The notes under the pieces: model-generated
Database searches by the model: none
What the model was told of the DNA's origin: nothing
The model's input: only the letters and a program-made list of their open reading frames with translations
Translations under genes and position numbers: made by a program
In this document: positions 21,049 through 32,859 of the stretch, one piece after another
Layout: each line of letters opens with the position of its first letter
Position numbering within the stretch: the first letter of the stretch is position 1
Source: Micrasema longulum
Taxonomy: Eukaryota > Arthropoda > Insecta > Trichoptera > Brachycentridae
Assembly (NCBI GenBank): GCA_022494885.1
Contig: JAGVSM010000884.1
Span: forward strand, 115,025-179,024
Length of the DNA stretch: 64,000 nt
Reading direction: 5' to 3'

Positions 21049-22218
21049 AAACCTAAATACGCATCCTTTGACTTTATTTCTACGATACAGAAACATTTAG
21101 ACCAAGGTGATTATACTGCTGGTGTTTTCATAGACCTAAAAAAGGCTTTTGACACTGTGGACCACAGCATTTTGATCGAAAAACTTCAGTATATTGGTGT
21201 AACTGGAATACGTTTAGAAATTTTTAAAGACTATCTTTCAAACAGATCATCTTTGGTAGAAGTTGGAGGTAAGTTTAGCAATTCTGGTAAAATCACCTGC
21301 AGGGTACCTCAAGGGTCTATACTCGGTCCGTTGCTATTTCTTATATACATCAACGATGTGACAAAATGGGGCATCGAAGGAGGAATACAGCTTTATGCAG
21401 ATGATACGACTATTTTATATCACACTAAAAACAAACAAGATTTACAGAAGATGGTTGAAAGTGACGTTTTATATCTGGCGGAATGGCTGCGTTTAAATAA
21501 ATTGAGCTTGAATGCAAAAAAGACTCACTACCTTCTATTTGGAAACAAGAGTAATGAATCTATTGATGTCTTTATTGATGTTGATCGTCTGGAGAAAAAA
21601 AATAGCACTAAGTACTTGGGACTGTTAGTGGACTCGCAGCTTACTTGGAATGAACATGTTGAGCGCGTGAAAGGAAAGATTGTCCCTGTAGCTGGAATAC
21701 TGTACAGATTTCAGAGAATGCTTCCAGTTTCGCTGCTTCGAGCAATCTATTTTTCTATGGTCCATTCGCATTTATCATACCTATGCTGTGTTTGGGGTTT
21801 TGCAACTAAGAGCAAAATTTCTGAGGTGCAGATTATTCAGAATAGAGCGATCAGAAATGTGTTTCACCTACCGTATGATACTCATGAAAGGGACATTTAT
21901 TTTGAAACAAAAATCATGCCTTTTAGCATGCTTTCCTATTTCGAGATAACTGACACTATCATTAATACTACTCGCGACTCAATGCACAGTAACATAAAGC
22001 CAGCTTTCATTGGAGACATCCATCGGTACAGTACTCGATCAAAAAACAATATATATACTGGATCTGTGAAGTCTACGAAGTTTGGTACTAGATCTTTACA
22101 ATACATAGGTTTCAAGGAATTTAATAAATTGCCACAAAAATTTAAAGTACCTATTTCAAAATATAGAAACAGGACGTGCGAATTGAAGAATTATTTTTTC
22201 CAGAGGTACTTTGAATAA
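21049..22218 (+). pseudogene. LINE reverse transcriptase, 5'-truncated
   Basis: An uninterrupted frame of about 390 codons opens just after a stop at 21,046. Residues in order: DLKKAFDTVDHSIL (RT finger/palm), RVPQGSILGPLLFLIYINDV (motif B), LYADDT (catalytic YADD, codons 21,394-21,405), LNAKKTHYLLFG, STKYLGLLVDSQLTW, HSHLSYLCCVWG, and a C-terminal FGTRSLQYIGFKEFNKLPQK. This is the second half of ORF2 of a CR1/Jockey-type non-LTR retrotransposon. The endonuclease and the first RT motifs are lost. The remaining frame is intact, which points to a fairly recent 5'-truncated insertion. No first methionine should be assigned. Confidence 0.9.
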
Positions 22219-22803
22219 ATAATGTTAGTTTATAGAGAATGCGCATCTTGAACATATACCTTTTAATATTTCACCGTTTTTGCTTGTATGTGTAATTTTT
22301 AATACTATTTAAATGTTATTTGTGTTTTTTTCTTTTTATATACTTTTTTTGGCTTGTATACATAATTTCAATTTTTTCAAAGTTTTTTGATAAAAAAATT
22401 AACCTGTATTGGGTGTGCGCATATTTTGTTAATTAAAAAAAAATGATTTTATTTTGTACTAGTTCAGTATGTATATATACATCCATGTAATTTTTAAACT
22501 TTTTCAATTTTCTTTCCCAGATTGCATAATGTAAACATTATTTTGAATTTATTTCCATGCCTTGTATTCTGTTTATTCTGTTATTTTCAAGTATTTTTCA
22601 TACCCTTTTTAATTTGTGGTATATCATAATTTTAATTTTTCTGCTTTTGTTAAATAATATTATAGTTTAAAATTTAAAAACGTCTCTAAAAAAAATATTA
22701 TCTGTATGTCCCTAAATGAGTTTTTTTTTAAAACTCCTTGGGAATATTGTATATAATTATGTATAATATGTTTTCAATATAATAAAAAAAAAAATAAAAA
22801 AAA
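22219..22803 (+). mobile_element. LINE 3' UTR and A-rich tail
   Basis: AT-rich 3' UTR of the preceding LINE ending in AATATAATAAAAAAAAAAAT and further A at 22,780-22,803. The whole insertion is about 21,000-22,803. Confidence 0.75.
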
Positions 22804-22979
22804 GTCCAAGAATGTTTCTTAGAGCTTCTGTTGGAATAATGCAAATCCTGATATCTGACCTTTAAATTTAATTTTGTAATTATAAAAAAAAATATATAAT
22901 TCCACATTTTTATTTTAATGTTAGTCTATTTGTGATAAGTTTATATGTACACGTTTTTTTATCATCATTATTTTAACCT

Positions 22980-23040
22980 CGGCGTTAATTTTTTTGAACC
23001 GTAACGCTCGTCGCTACCACTGAACCACAGCCCAAATAAA
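22980..23040 (-). repeat. SINE family C head fragment
   Basis: The minus strand GGGCTGTGGTTCAGTGGTAG then CGACGAGCGTTACGGTTC resembles the tRNA-like head of SINE family C. Confidence 0.4.
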
Positions 23041-23071
23041 TAAATTAAAAACTAAAAGAAAAAGCCGTTGT

Positions 23072-23521
23072 TTGGACAAAAATAATGAAGGTAGATATTC
23101 ATATTATACAATATGCGAATTAAGTATACAAAGGACAGGAAATGTACCCGACAGTGCTCATTTTAAAGGAGATGTTTTTCAATACATTATTTGTTTTGTG
23201 CTCATCCTTGTTTTTCGGCCAGTCAACATCCGTATCCAATCCACTGAATCCTTGACCCGCCAGCAGGATCATATAATATATCCTTATCGACAAAGTAAAA
23301 ATACAAAACAAATAAAAAGGCAGACAGCGAATGTGATGTATCAATGTGATACGTACCACGCAACAACTGAACAAAATCATATCACGTACGAGGGAAACGT
23401 TTACTATAGTATTTTCCCGAAACATGTCGGTACGAATGTTAGTAAAAGAATCTCACCCATGTTCATTCAATTTTTTAATGAACCTTTGCTTATGTATGCG
23501 TGGCGAAACGATTTCCAATAA
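23072..23521 (+). CDS. Unrecognised ORF, ~150 codons
   Basis: A GTG/TTG-type open frame encoding Tyr/Asn/Thr-rich residues with one hydrophobic stretch (FQYIICFVLILVF). A 101-codon frame overlaps on the other strand. No domain, signal peptide, splice sites or codon bias was recognised. In DNA this AT-rich such a length is mildly unusual, but it is not evidence of a gene. Confidence 0.15.
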   Translation: MDKNNEGRYSYYTICELSIQRTGNVPDSAHFKGDVFQYIICFVLILVFRPVNIRIQSTESLTRQQDHIIYPYRQSKNTKQIKRQTANVMYQCDTYHATTEQNHITYEGNVYYSIFPKHVGTNVSKRISPMFIQFFNEPLLMYAWRNDFQ

Positions 23522-23627
23522 AATATTCTAGTTTGCCTAGTAACAGAAACGAAATATGTATGTACACCGACAGGCATTAACATAATCGAATTAAACATTC
23601 GAACGCACTGTGTGTATATATATATAT

Positions 23628-23735
23628 GTACAGACTGAAGAAGTTCAGTGCCATAAAAAATATTGGAAATAAAAAATGTTTTCTTAAGCGCGGTAAAATT
23701 TAGAGCATTTAGCTGTTAGGCGGAGTATCTCGAAA
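23628..23735 (+). repeat. Dispersed repeat D, copy 1
   Basis: It contains GAAGAAGTTCAGTGCCAT, TGTTTTCTTAAGCGCGGTAA and TTTAGAGCATTTAGCTG. It matches 28,735-28,840 in the same orientation. Confidence 0.5.
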
Positions 23736-24049
23736 ATGTATTAAAAAAATATTAAAAATTATTTTAATAAAAATGAACTATGTTATAAGTTCTTACAAAA
23801 CAATTAATGCTATCATATCTTATAATAGATTTCTGGTTTCTAGGAAGTCATCTCACCAATCAACAGAACTCACCGACTAGACTTGTGCCGTCACTGGCGG
23901 AGTAATTTAAAAATTCCACAACTTTGCAAAATCATAGCGCTGATAATACAATACATAAAAAAATAAAAATACTTTGATAGTCTTCTTAATAAATAAAAAA
24001 CCACTGAACTTCTGAATTGAAGATTTTCTGGTTGCTGTTGATGTATTTT

Positions 24050-24160
24050 ATAGGCAGAAGGTTAATGTGACGTACTCAGAGTAAAAGGATCATTAAAAAC
24101 TGCCAATGACCGGTCATAGGTTTTGAAAACTCCTAGACCATATCCTGTTCTCGGGAAGGT
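24050..24160 (-). repeat. Rep-A fragment
   Basis: It carries AAAACTGCCAATGACCGGTC then ATAGG and CTCCTAGACCATATCC, a diverged match to the Rep-A core. Confidence 0.35.
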
Positions 24161-24289
24161 ATTCTATCGTTAACATATTACAAAAGAGATGGAGAGCATT
24201 TTGGAGATCACATCTTTATTTAAATATCCATCAAGATTAATTCCTAAAATTCAATAATGGCCTTTAAAAGGATAATTAAGAGGATATAA

Positions 24290-24720
24290 GATGCCAGACA
24301 ATTTCAATGAATAGGTATTTGAACATTGTTTTTCTATCACTCTCTTGCAAATGCCTCCCCGATACTGTGCAAAAAAGATACCTGCACGTCGGACTGATTT
24401 TGCTTAGCTAAAATCGACAAAACCAACGATTCGCTGTCCCATTTTTCGCACCCCAAAACTGAAACGATTGGGTTGTTTTTTTAAAGAAAGAGAATCAGAA
24501 TGAAATTTCGTGTGTCAGTGGGTACTTTTACGTTTTTCAAAATTATGTAGTATATTTGTAAACCGTACGTCCGAAGGCGGCAGATAAAACAGGGCGGTTT
24601 TTTAGTGGTTCTAGCTCCCATTAGAAACAATCTATCAAAAAAGAAAAATAAAAGATACACGCCAATGGTAATATCTATAGTGTGCAAAAATTCACCGCTC
24701 CAGTGCCATAATCCAGGGAG
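24290..24720 (-). mobile_element. Segment shared with the intronic Helitron
   Basis: The reverse complement matches 50,645-51,070: CTGGATTATGGCACT, CACACTATAGATATT, GGAACTAGAACCAC-type block, ACAGTATCGGGGAGGCAT and TGCAAGA.AGTGA occur in the same order. It is therefore a second copy of the internal part of that element. Confidence 0.6.
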
Positions 24721-25064
24721 AAAATAAGTAAATACGTTTGTAAGAAGAAAAGTCGGACCTCTTCCTCTTACGAATAAAATATTTCAACGATGTTTTTTTT
24801 TGCTTCGCTCATTTACCTGCTAATACATTACGAATAGCTAATTCATTATTTTATAATTACATACTGATTTTTTAAATACGTACCTAGTGCCTACGTAAGT
24901 ATTTTTCTCGAGAACACCTGGGTATTTTATGCAAATATATCTTACCCCCACCTCTCTGATAATTCATGTGACGTTTTGCAAATGATTTTAATTTGTTTGT
25001 GTTGTTTATATTTTGATTAAGCTGAACAATACGGAATAACAAATTAATATTCTAACATGGATAT

Positions 25065-25200
25065 ATTGTGGATGGCGCTTCGCGTGGTTAGGAGTCTGGA
25101 CCCTAGGGCCCGGGCGATGGATCCGGGTAGAGCCTTTGAAGGATCCTAAGAGTTGACTGATGACGCATCAGGAGACCATTACAGAGGACACCAAAACAGC
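25065..25200 (+). other. GC-rich island, origin unknown
   Basis: GGATGGCGCTTCGCGTGGTT then CTAGGGCCCGGGCGATGGAT stands out from its AT-rich flanks. A tRNA-like reading is poor and no ORF is convincing. It may be a retroposon head. Confidence 0.3.
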
Positions 25201-25724
25201 ACGTTAGCATGGATCGCCAACTGTTTCATACAAATTTTTCTAAGTAACAAGAATAAACCTTAAAACGTAGTTTTCCAGGGGTAGAATAAATTGCCTCTAT
25301 ATTTCACAAAGGAATACAGTAAAATATTTTTCGACATCTTTCATCATACTACAACTAGATTAAACATCTAACAAGCATTATTTTTTTTAATGTTTATTTC
25401 GTTCTGTAGTAGTTAGCGTTTTTAGCTGCCATTTAAAGGGTGCCAAGGGGCTATTACAATGGGGAGTTAACAGGTTTTACTGCAATTGTCTAAAAGTAAA
25501 AAAGAATTTACTGTTCGAAAAAGTAACGATAAAGGCAGGTTATTAAAAAAATACATACAATTATTAACAAGTAGGTAGTAATGTTATTGTTTATTTTTGC
25601 ATAAAAATGTCTGCCTTAAAACAGGTTGTACCTAGTTAGGCAGACTATACATGATCCAGAGAAATCTATTACCTAAGTGTTTATGTAATAGATAAAGTTA
25701 TTGTTATTTTTGCTAATAAACTTT

Positions 25725-25750
25725 GATTATTATTATTATTATTATTTTTT
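25725..25750. repeat. (ATT)n microsatellite
   Basis: A run of seven to eight ATT triplets in TTGATTATTATTATTATTAT and beyond. Confidence 0.85.
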
Positions 25751-25899
25751 GTTTAATATATGTACACATTTTTGAATTAAAAAAAATATATTTTTCTTTA
25801 GAGACAATAGAAAGTAAACCCTCTAATGTAATTTTATTAATAAAATATTGTTGATAAATCCACCTGATCCATGAAGAAGTATAGAAATTGAAAAAATAA

Positions 25900-26175
25900 C
25901 ATTTTCAGGCGTTGCCTAGTATGTAGGTAAAATAATTCAATTATATGAATCTCACCCTCATAAATAAGGGTTTCAGCTCTTTAACTTCACAAAAGTCAAC
26001 AGAAAAAAGAATTGAAGTAATATAGATGTTAAAATATGGGCAGAATGGTAAATGTTACACAGTGTGTAAAGTGGCCACTTAAACTAGCCATTGACAGGTC
26101 ATAAGCCCTGTAGATGTCTGGACTTCTATATTACCTTCTCTTAAATGTTCTTTATCTCATTTGTAATATGTTAAT
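25900..26175 (-). repeat. Rep-A, full length
   Basis: The best plain copy. In the minus sense it begins TTTTCAGGCGTTGCCTAGTA, then GGTAAAATAATTCAATTAT, CACAAAAGTCAACAG, GGGCAGAATGGTAAATGTTA, CACAGTGTGTAAAGTGGCCA, CAGGTCATAAGCCCTGTAGA and CTTCTATATTACCTTCTC. There is no ORF. This copy sets the length near 250 bp. Confidence 0.75.
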
Positions 26176-27084
26176 AATAAAATAAATTATATTTTCTGAA
26201 CGAAAAATAGAATATGTATACATTTTTTTTCTAAACATGTTCAATTTTAGGTTACCTATGAATAAACTTTAAATTTTCATACAAATATACACATTTTCGT
26301 ACATATATTTCGATTTTATTTTATAGACAGTCGAAGATAATTTCCATTGTAATCGGGGCCCAGGTTCGCTTCGTGATAATAATTGACAAGAAAAATAGTT
26401 AGCAAAGTAAAAAAAAAACTTTTGATAATAATTTTATTAAATTTATGATCTTACAATTCCGTTTTACGTTTTTGTTAATAAATTTAAATAATTAAAAACG
26501 CCAATATATATTGTTGTATAACTGGCGTTTACCCTTATGAGAGGGTTAATAAAACTTTTTAAAGGTAAAAATAACATCAAAACCGTGTGCTTTAAATTTA
26601 AATTGTTTTTTGACATGAAAACATTGTATTTTTGTATGTAAATACGTTTTTACATATTTTTTGTGAGAAAGTGTGAGATCACTACCAAAGACACGGCTGT
26701 TTACTTTATGCATATACAAGTACATAACAAATTATGTTTGAAGATATGGTACCGACCGGGAATAAAAATGAAATGTATGGCATAATCACAAAACTATGTC
26801 TAAACTAAATACTTAACCAGAGAAACGCAAACAATGACCATACATGTTAAATTAGTCAATACATAAAAGGAAAAATGCTAAAATTTGCAGTAAATCACCA
26901 AATATCACAAATTACTATAAACAATTATTTAATCGTTTATGTTTTGCGGTTAAAATGCTGATAAGAAAAACATGTTTAATCTGAAAATTATCGAAGTAAA
27001 ATTATATACCAGACGATTTAATATTGAATATAAGGAATGTAAACTAACGAATAAAATAACAAAATAATGATTTTAAATTTTAAC
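26176..27084. other. Nothing recognised
   Basis: AT-rich, no credible ORF. A short CCATTGTAATCGGGGCCCA at about 26,342-26,362 recurs in diverged form near 29,030 and may mark an old repeat. Confidence 0.4.
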
Positions 27085-27240
27085 ACATCGCACGACTTTT
27101 GCTCAGCAGAACCTCACCTTAATCGCACTGAGAGTGTTTTATATTTTAAAGAGCGTATTAAGCTCTCGAGGATAAAATTTCTTTTGAAAAGAGGGGTTGA
27201 GGACTGGATTTTCCTCGGGGAGAGGAAATAATTTATAATA
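27085..27240 (+). repeat. Old dispersed repeat, copy 2
   Basis: It matches 13,500-13,690 in blocks (CATCGCAC, GAGAGTGTTTTATATTTT, AGCTCTCGAGGATAAAATTT). Confidence 0.35.
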
Positions 27241-27681
27241 ATTATTTTTTGAACGTGGGGGTAGATTTATAAGCGTCCGTGCGCTGGTAGCTGCAAGACG
27301 TGTTTTAATTTAGTTCCGATACAGTTATTAAATTTTAACATAATTGGTAATGGGGAACCAGAGTTGCAGCTGCCTGTGTGCTCAGTAGCTGCAACTTTAC
27401 ACGTAAAGGGATGTTTATTGTCCAGCGCCCTTGAGGTGATTTTATTTCAAATTTTACTTAATAAATAAAATTATATGCCCAGATTCTTAAAGTACCGGTA
27501 TATTAAGGAGGGGGCGAGCACTCTAACGTTCTCGGGATTAACCAGTGGTCCAGCTGCGGCTTTTTTGTGATATGAAGCATCACATTCACTACTGCAATAT
27601 TTCGTAATTCCTTACCTTAAGCGAAGACCATAAAAATTTATCAACCCTTCATAAACCCTTCATTAAATTCCTTCATAAACC

Positions 27682-27790
27682 AAAAAAAAAATTCACTCCG
27701 ATTGGTGCACCATGCAATGTCTTTTGCACCATCAGGTGTGGGTAAGGGGGTCACGGTGAATTGTTTGCTTACCCCTGAGTTGTTTACGTG
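27682..27790 (+). repeat. SINE-M 3' fragment
   Basis: GCAATGTCTTTTGCACCATC then AGGTGTGGGTAAGGGGGTCA is a diverged form of the SINE-M tail. A GC-rich stretch of unknown origin follows (27,780-28,000). Confidence 0.5.
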
Positions 27791-28059
27791 CCGCTAGTCT
27801 CGTGCTGAGAGGTGGAATGAGGAGTGGAGGGGAGCGGTCTGGGATTCCCAGGATCCGTATATATATGGATGAGCAGTAACCATAATGACAGGCCCTACAC
27901 CCAAGCTGGCTGAGCCCACAGCCAGACGCGGATCTGAGAGCCTACACGACTACGCGTGCAACTCATTAGCACCCTGCCGAGGACATGACTAAATTATCAA
28001 TAAAGCGATACCCGAACGATACCGCGAAATAAAAATAAGTAGAAGTTTATCGCAGCAAA

Positions 28060-28300
28060 GACGGGAAATATATATTTGAGAAGGGAATATGGAAGTTTAG
28101 ACATTTACAGGGCTTATGACCTCTTATTGGCAGGTTTAAGTGGCTGCTTTACACACTGTGAACATTTACGTGTAACTAACTATGTTTAAACATCGGCGTT
28201 TCCTCAACTCTTCTACCTATTGACCTTTCTAAAGTAAAAGAGAACCTCTTTTGATGTGGGTGAGATTCATCTGACTAAATTATTTCACGAAATAAATAAA
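28060..28300 (+). repeat. Rep-A copy
   Basis: It contains GGGAATATGGAAGTTTAGAC, ATTTACAGGGCTTATGACCT, GGCAGGTTTAAGTGGCTGCT and GTGGGTGAGATTCATCTGAC. It covers nearly the whole element but lacks the CTAGGCAACGCC end. Confidence 0.75.
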
Positions 28301-28689
28301 TACTCTGCACTTTCGTAATCACTAATAGATTAAAAATCAACTTTTTATTATTATAAAATAAAATCTTTGGACCTATTACCTATTATATCATTATAATTAT
28401 TTATTTTATTTATGTTCTTACGGTTTATTACTCATTTTTGGAAACAAGTATAGAACCAAAAGTCTTGTTTTGAGTTGGGACGAAAAATTAGTTAACACAT
28501 ATGTATATATATATATATATATCACCACAAATCATAATAATAATTTTCAACAAATATATGGCACATCATCATGATAAACAGCAAACTCGAACATTTGGTT
28601 TTCATTTAATAAAAAAAGAGAAAAAAAGGTGGTCATGTATTCCACGGAATTACCGTCTCACTAGTACCGATGAAGATAGCGTTTGTAAT

Positions 28690-28840
28690 TGCGCCCCTGG
28701 GCCCGTATTACAATGGGAAGTTAACAAAGTAATCTTCGATGAGGAAGTTCAATGCTACGGGAAATTAGATATTGAAATGTTTTCTTATACGTGGTAAAAA
28801 ATAGAGCGTTTAATTGCACGGCGAAGTTTTTCGGAAATAA
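28690..28840 (+). repeat. Dispersed repeat D, copy 2
   Basis: GCGCCCCTGGGCCCGTATTA then CAATGGGAAGTTAAC, GAAATGTTTTCTTATACGTG and TAGAGCGTTTAATTGCACGG. It is longer than the copy at 23,628. The 98-codon frame running through it is not a gene. Confidence 0.5.
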
Positions 28841-30239
28841 ATAAATAAATTAACAAAAAACAACTAACTCCTCATTTTCTATGAAGTACAATCAAATTTT
28901 CCGTGCGAAAATGAGTATATTTGTATAAAAGTAGTTAACATGTTTACAATATTAAAAAAATATCAAAATGTATATTTTCGTACAGAAAAATCGATTTGAC
29001 GTAACTCGGTAACTCTGGTACCTCTGTCCACTTCCGATTGTATTCGGGGCCCATGAGACCATCGCATCGTTTCCTATGTCGTGTGTACGAATTGCAGGTT
29101 TAAAATAAGAATGTGTCACCACAATGACCCGCGCGTGACATAATTACTACCAATAATAGGCATGTAATTATTATGATATAAATTAAACCGCCTGCCGATG
29201 AACTTGTTTATAAATATACGCGAGGTATAATGAGAGGTATGAATAACTAGATTACGTCACCTTTTGTACACAGAAAACAGTGAAAGAAACACCCAGATAT
29301 CATATAAATGTAATCTAGAATGTATGAACAATTCTTTATTAAGTATGCTTTTGTCATGATGTGCCGATGTAGTTGCACACAAATAAGAATTAATCGACGT
29401 CAACTAGATCAAATGACAAGACACGAAGATGTTGTATATTAATTTATTATTTAAAAGACATTAAAAAAAGCCTTACTACTATTACACTTGAAAGCTACCG
29501 TATATATTTAAACTAGGTATTACGACGTAGTAACAACGTGAAGCTACATGTCTAATTGCCTCCCAAAGGACTGTCTATGAATTTATATAATCCAAGTTTT
29601 GGTCCCATGGAGGGGTTGGTTAATACAAAAAATAATTACTTTTATTCTTCCCATGTGAAATCCTGAGATTCACGCGAAATTCTATTTCGCAGGCGCTTGG
29701 AGCATATAGTTTTTAGGTGTATACCATTAGCGACCTTTTTAAATACACGATTTTTGTATTACCGACGTAAGATAGTAATATTGGTCCATGGGGATTTTAC
29801 CAGATGGCCAAGCGCCCAATACATCTGATCTATAGGTATATTACATCCTGTGGAGTCCAAAATTTCTACCACCAGCTAATATGTTTTATGTAAGTACACA
29901 ACAATTTTATTTAGTATGGTTTTATTTAGGTCTTAAGTGAATACACATTTGAAATCTTAAAAAAGATATTGCGCATGCGGAATAGTCTAGAACAAATAGG
30001 TGAGATGGGCGATTCTAAGAATTTAATGGAATCATGAAATATTTCGTATCAAGAAGCACTGACGTATAATATATAGACACGTTACTCCTATACTAGCTAC
30101 ATCTAAGATATGGCAAACATTACGTTGCCGTCAACAATGGGGAAGTTCAGTGGCTTTAAAAAACCATATTTGTTAATAGGGTATCAAAGGTAGTATATAG
30201 GGTATCTAGGCACATTTAAAAAAAAAAATGTTTTTCATA
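28841..30239. other. Nothing recognised
   Basis: AT-rich sequence without credible ORFs, and no repeat shared with the rest of the window was found by eye. Confidence 0.4.
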
Positions 30240-30575
30240 TTTTGTGTTTTTATTTATTCAACTTTTTGTACATAATGTAAATTTTACATTGGCGGGCTTA
30301 ATTCCAAATGGCAATTTCTTCCAACCAACCTATAAAATAAAATGAATGTTCATATAATTAAGGTCACAAAACATATTCAATAGAAAATAAAAATTTAAAA
30401 AAAGGTAAAAATTTTCAAAAATTGAAATAACTGTATTTGTACATTAAATTACCTTAAATCAACTCTATTACTCAATAGGAAAAAGAGAAAGGAGATTTTT
30501 CTTCAGAGGTGATTTAAACAGAAATACTGTAGTAACATCTTTGATAGTGGACGGGAGATAATTCCGCAGTGGAGT
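30240..30575 (-). repeat. LINE 3' end (family F), antisense
   Basis: TTTTTGTACATAATGTAAAT, GGCGGGCTTAATTCCAAATG, GCAATTTCTTCCAACCAACC, CTCAATAGGAAAAAGAGAAA and GTAACATCTTTGATAGTGG match 6,110-6,440. Confidence 0.55.
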
Positions 30576-31362
30576 ATTATCATCGCTATGATTTTTTAAA
30601 GTTGCGTAGTTTTGAAATTAGCCCGCCCGTGAAGTCACGAGCTGTCGTTGGTGAGTTGTGTTGACATTTAAAAGTTGAACCCCGTAGCTGTCAAAATACA
30701 CTAAATGTCGAAGAAAATGGCTACCCGGAAACCGAAACTTTGTTACATGCATGACAACGCTGTAATTGATTGGTTGATTTATAAGAACCTGTGACGTAGT
30801 TCAAAGTAGTTAATTTTTATGTACTTCAAAATTTTATGGAACTAAAATATATCTGCCGGTCTAAAAGTAATTATATTTTAGTTACATAAAACTCATTGAA
30901 AAAACATTTGTTTTAAAATGGCAAAATCGTATGATTTTCTTCATTTTGCGTGCGTTTTATCAGACTACAGCCTTAACAGTCACAGTGCAATTTTTCATAT
31001 AACACAACGGTTTATTTCTGCATATAAATCTATATATTATATAGCTGCATATATATCTGCAATAAAATAAAATACAATAAATAAAATATCATCACGTCTG
31101 ATCATGATGAATGTCTGATAGATATTGAAAGCAAAGAAAGAAAACCCAAGAATTGAAGTGCCATTTTCTTCGCCCTTTTAACGTGTCTATTTTATAATAC
31201 GCCATCATCAAGAAGTATAAATTTATGTAGCTACAGCATTTTTAAACTATTAAATTAAACGATTTTCTTTACAGTAGAAAAGTGTAAACAAAAAAGAAGA
31301 TGTACAACATACAATGAAAAAAAAAAAAGGAAATCATCCGAAAAGTGTATCACATTTACATT

Positions 31363-31556
31363 AGATTTTTTTTAACATTTTTTTTTGCACCACAACAGGC
31401 CAGGAGGCCTTAATTACAGTGGTGAATTACATCATAGAGCACCCAGGCTTGAGAAAAATCACATTTTAATTTTTGTGTTCTCACCGGGAATCAAACCCGA
31501 AACCTTCCGTGCGTGAGTCAAGCGTCTTGACCACTACACCACGGAGGTCACGTCGA
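31363..31556 (-). repeat. tRNA-derived SINE, family D
   Basis: Second copy of the SINE at 9,805-9,998, nearly collinear. The B box is GGGTTTGATTCCCGG. The tRNA-like head is at the right end (about 31,550) and the body ends with GGCCTCCTGGCCTGTTG. Confidence 0.8.
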
Positions 31557-31869
31557 CTACTACAATAATCGTAAAACAATACTCATTCATTGATGACAAA
31601 AATAACTAAATGTTGTTTTTGACGGTATAATACTCGTATTATTCAAATTATAGTTTTTATTCAAAATCTGAACGGTTTTCTTGGAAATCCACGATAAACA
31701 CTCACCTAGGCGGGCGTTATTTGCATTTAAAATCTGTATCATTTGCCAAATAATATATGGAGACCTTGGTTTCATTCATTTCGTACGTGTAGATTTATGT
31801 TTGTTAAAAACAAGATGATTTGGCCAAATATTTCAAATTTGGGGCAATTTTCAACCAGTCATAATGTTA

Positions 31870-32230
31870 ATCTAGAAATGAATAACGCATCAAGCAACAA
31901 ATGAAAAACGTTGCAGTTTTTATCCGCGAAATAATTAAATGGTCGAATCAAATAAAAAAAAAGAAAATTCAGCAAACAATGCCAAACAAATATAGGAACC
32001 AAATTTTCATATTTATAAAAAGGATTTTTTTAAATCACAGAACTCATTTTAAAAGCGTTTTAAATTGTATGGTGAGTTACTTGAAGGAATAAAAAATTAA
32101 AATATTTTTAGTCAATTTAGAAAATATTTTTTTGATAAAACATGATTTGTATATTTATTCAATATTTATATTCGTTTTTAAGATGGTAATAAATTAAAGA
32201 AACAAAATGAAATGAAAATTTAAAAATAAA
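31870..32230 (+). pseudogene. LINE C-terminus (family H)
   Basis: Across frames: FLNHRTHFKSVLN, KLYGELLEGIKN and FSQFRKYFFDK. This corresponds to LYNELPEEIK...FQINLKKY at 14,160-14,365. An AT-rich UTR follows, ending near AATAAATTAAAGAAACAAAA. The 63-codon frame at 31,901-32,092 is part of it. Confidence 0.5.
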
Positions 32231-32477
32231 GTAGAACTTTCATCAAATTTTTTCTTAAAGCAAATAAGATTCAAGAAACAAATCAACTTGAAAAAAATAT
32301 GATTATAGCAATTTTTTGTTAAAAACTATTGCATTAAAATTTGGAAATCTTTTTAGAGACTTTTATATTTTTTTCTGTGTCAGTTATGTGTGCGGAATAG
32401 AAGCAGATTCTTAGACGAGTGCTTCCGACTAGATATATACTATCTGGTAAAAATCCTGAATAAAGAAATTAAGTGGA

Positions 32478-32630
32478 GATAAGTCCGCCTAGTAGTGCAG
32501 TGGTTGGCGTGTTCGCCTGATCACCTTAAATTCATGTTATAAATTATCAATATTCGTTGCCGTTATTGTGCCAATGTAGTGCCCTATACACCACCACTGT
32601 GGACAGGGGTATGATGATGATGACTGTACG
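32478..32630 (+). repeat. SINE-M with tRNA-like head
   Basis: The head is GTCCGCCTAGTAGTGCAGTG then GTTGGCGTGTTCGCC. The tail is CAATGTAGTGCCCTATACAC then CACCACTGTGGACAGGGG with TGATGATGATGA. The internal part with the B box is deleted or eroded. Confidence 0.6.
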
Positions 32631-32859
32631 AGTATCATTATTTATTTATATAAAATAGTAATTTTATAACTATTAAGTAGGTTCTTAGACATGGACACGA
32701 CTTCGTTTTTATCAGCGCATAAATTTTCAATCTCTCTCACATCATAATATTTTTCACAACCCTTGCGCTCCAAAATATCTTGCTGAGAATTTAATTTATC
32801 TTTCTGATCGCGGTCTTTTGCTTCGCTCTTCTCAAGGGAGAACACTTTCCATTCACATC

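Noticed and set aside
30715..30805. Short frame MSKKMATRKPKLCYMHDN as a gene start
   Set aside because: Only ~30 codons, no continuation with plausible splice sites and no recognised family.
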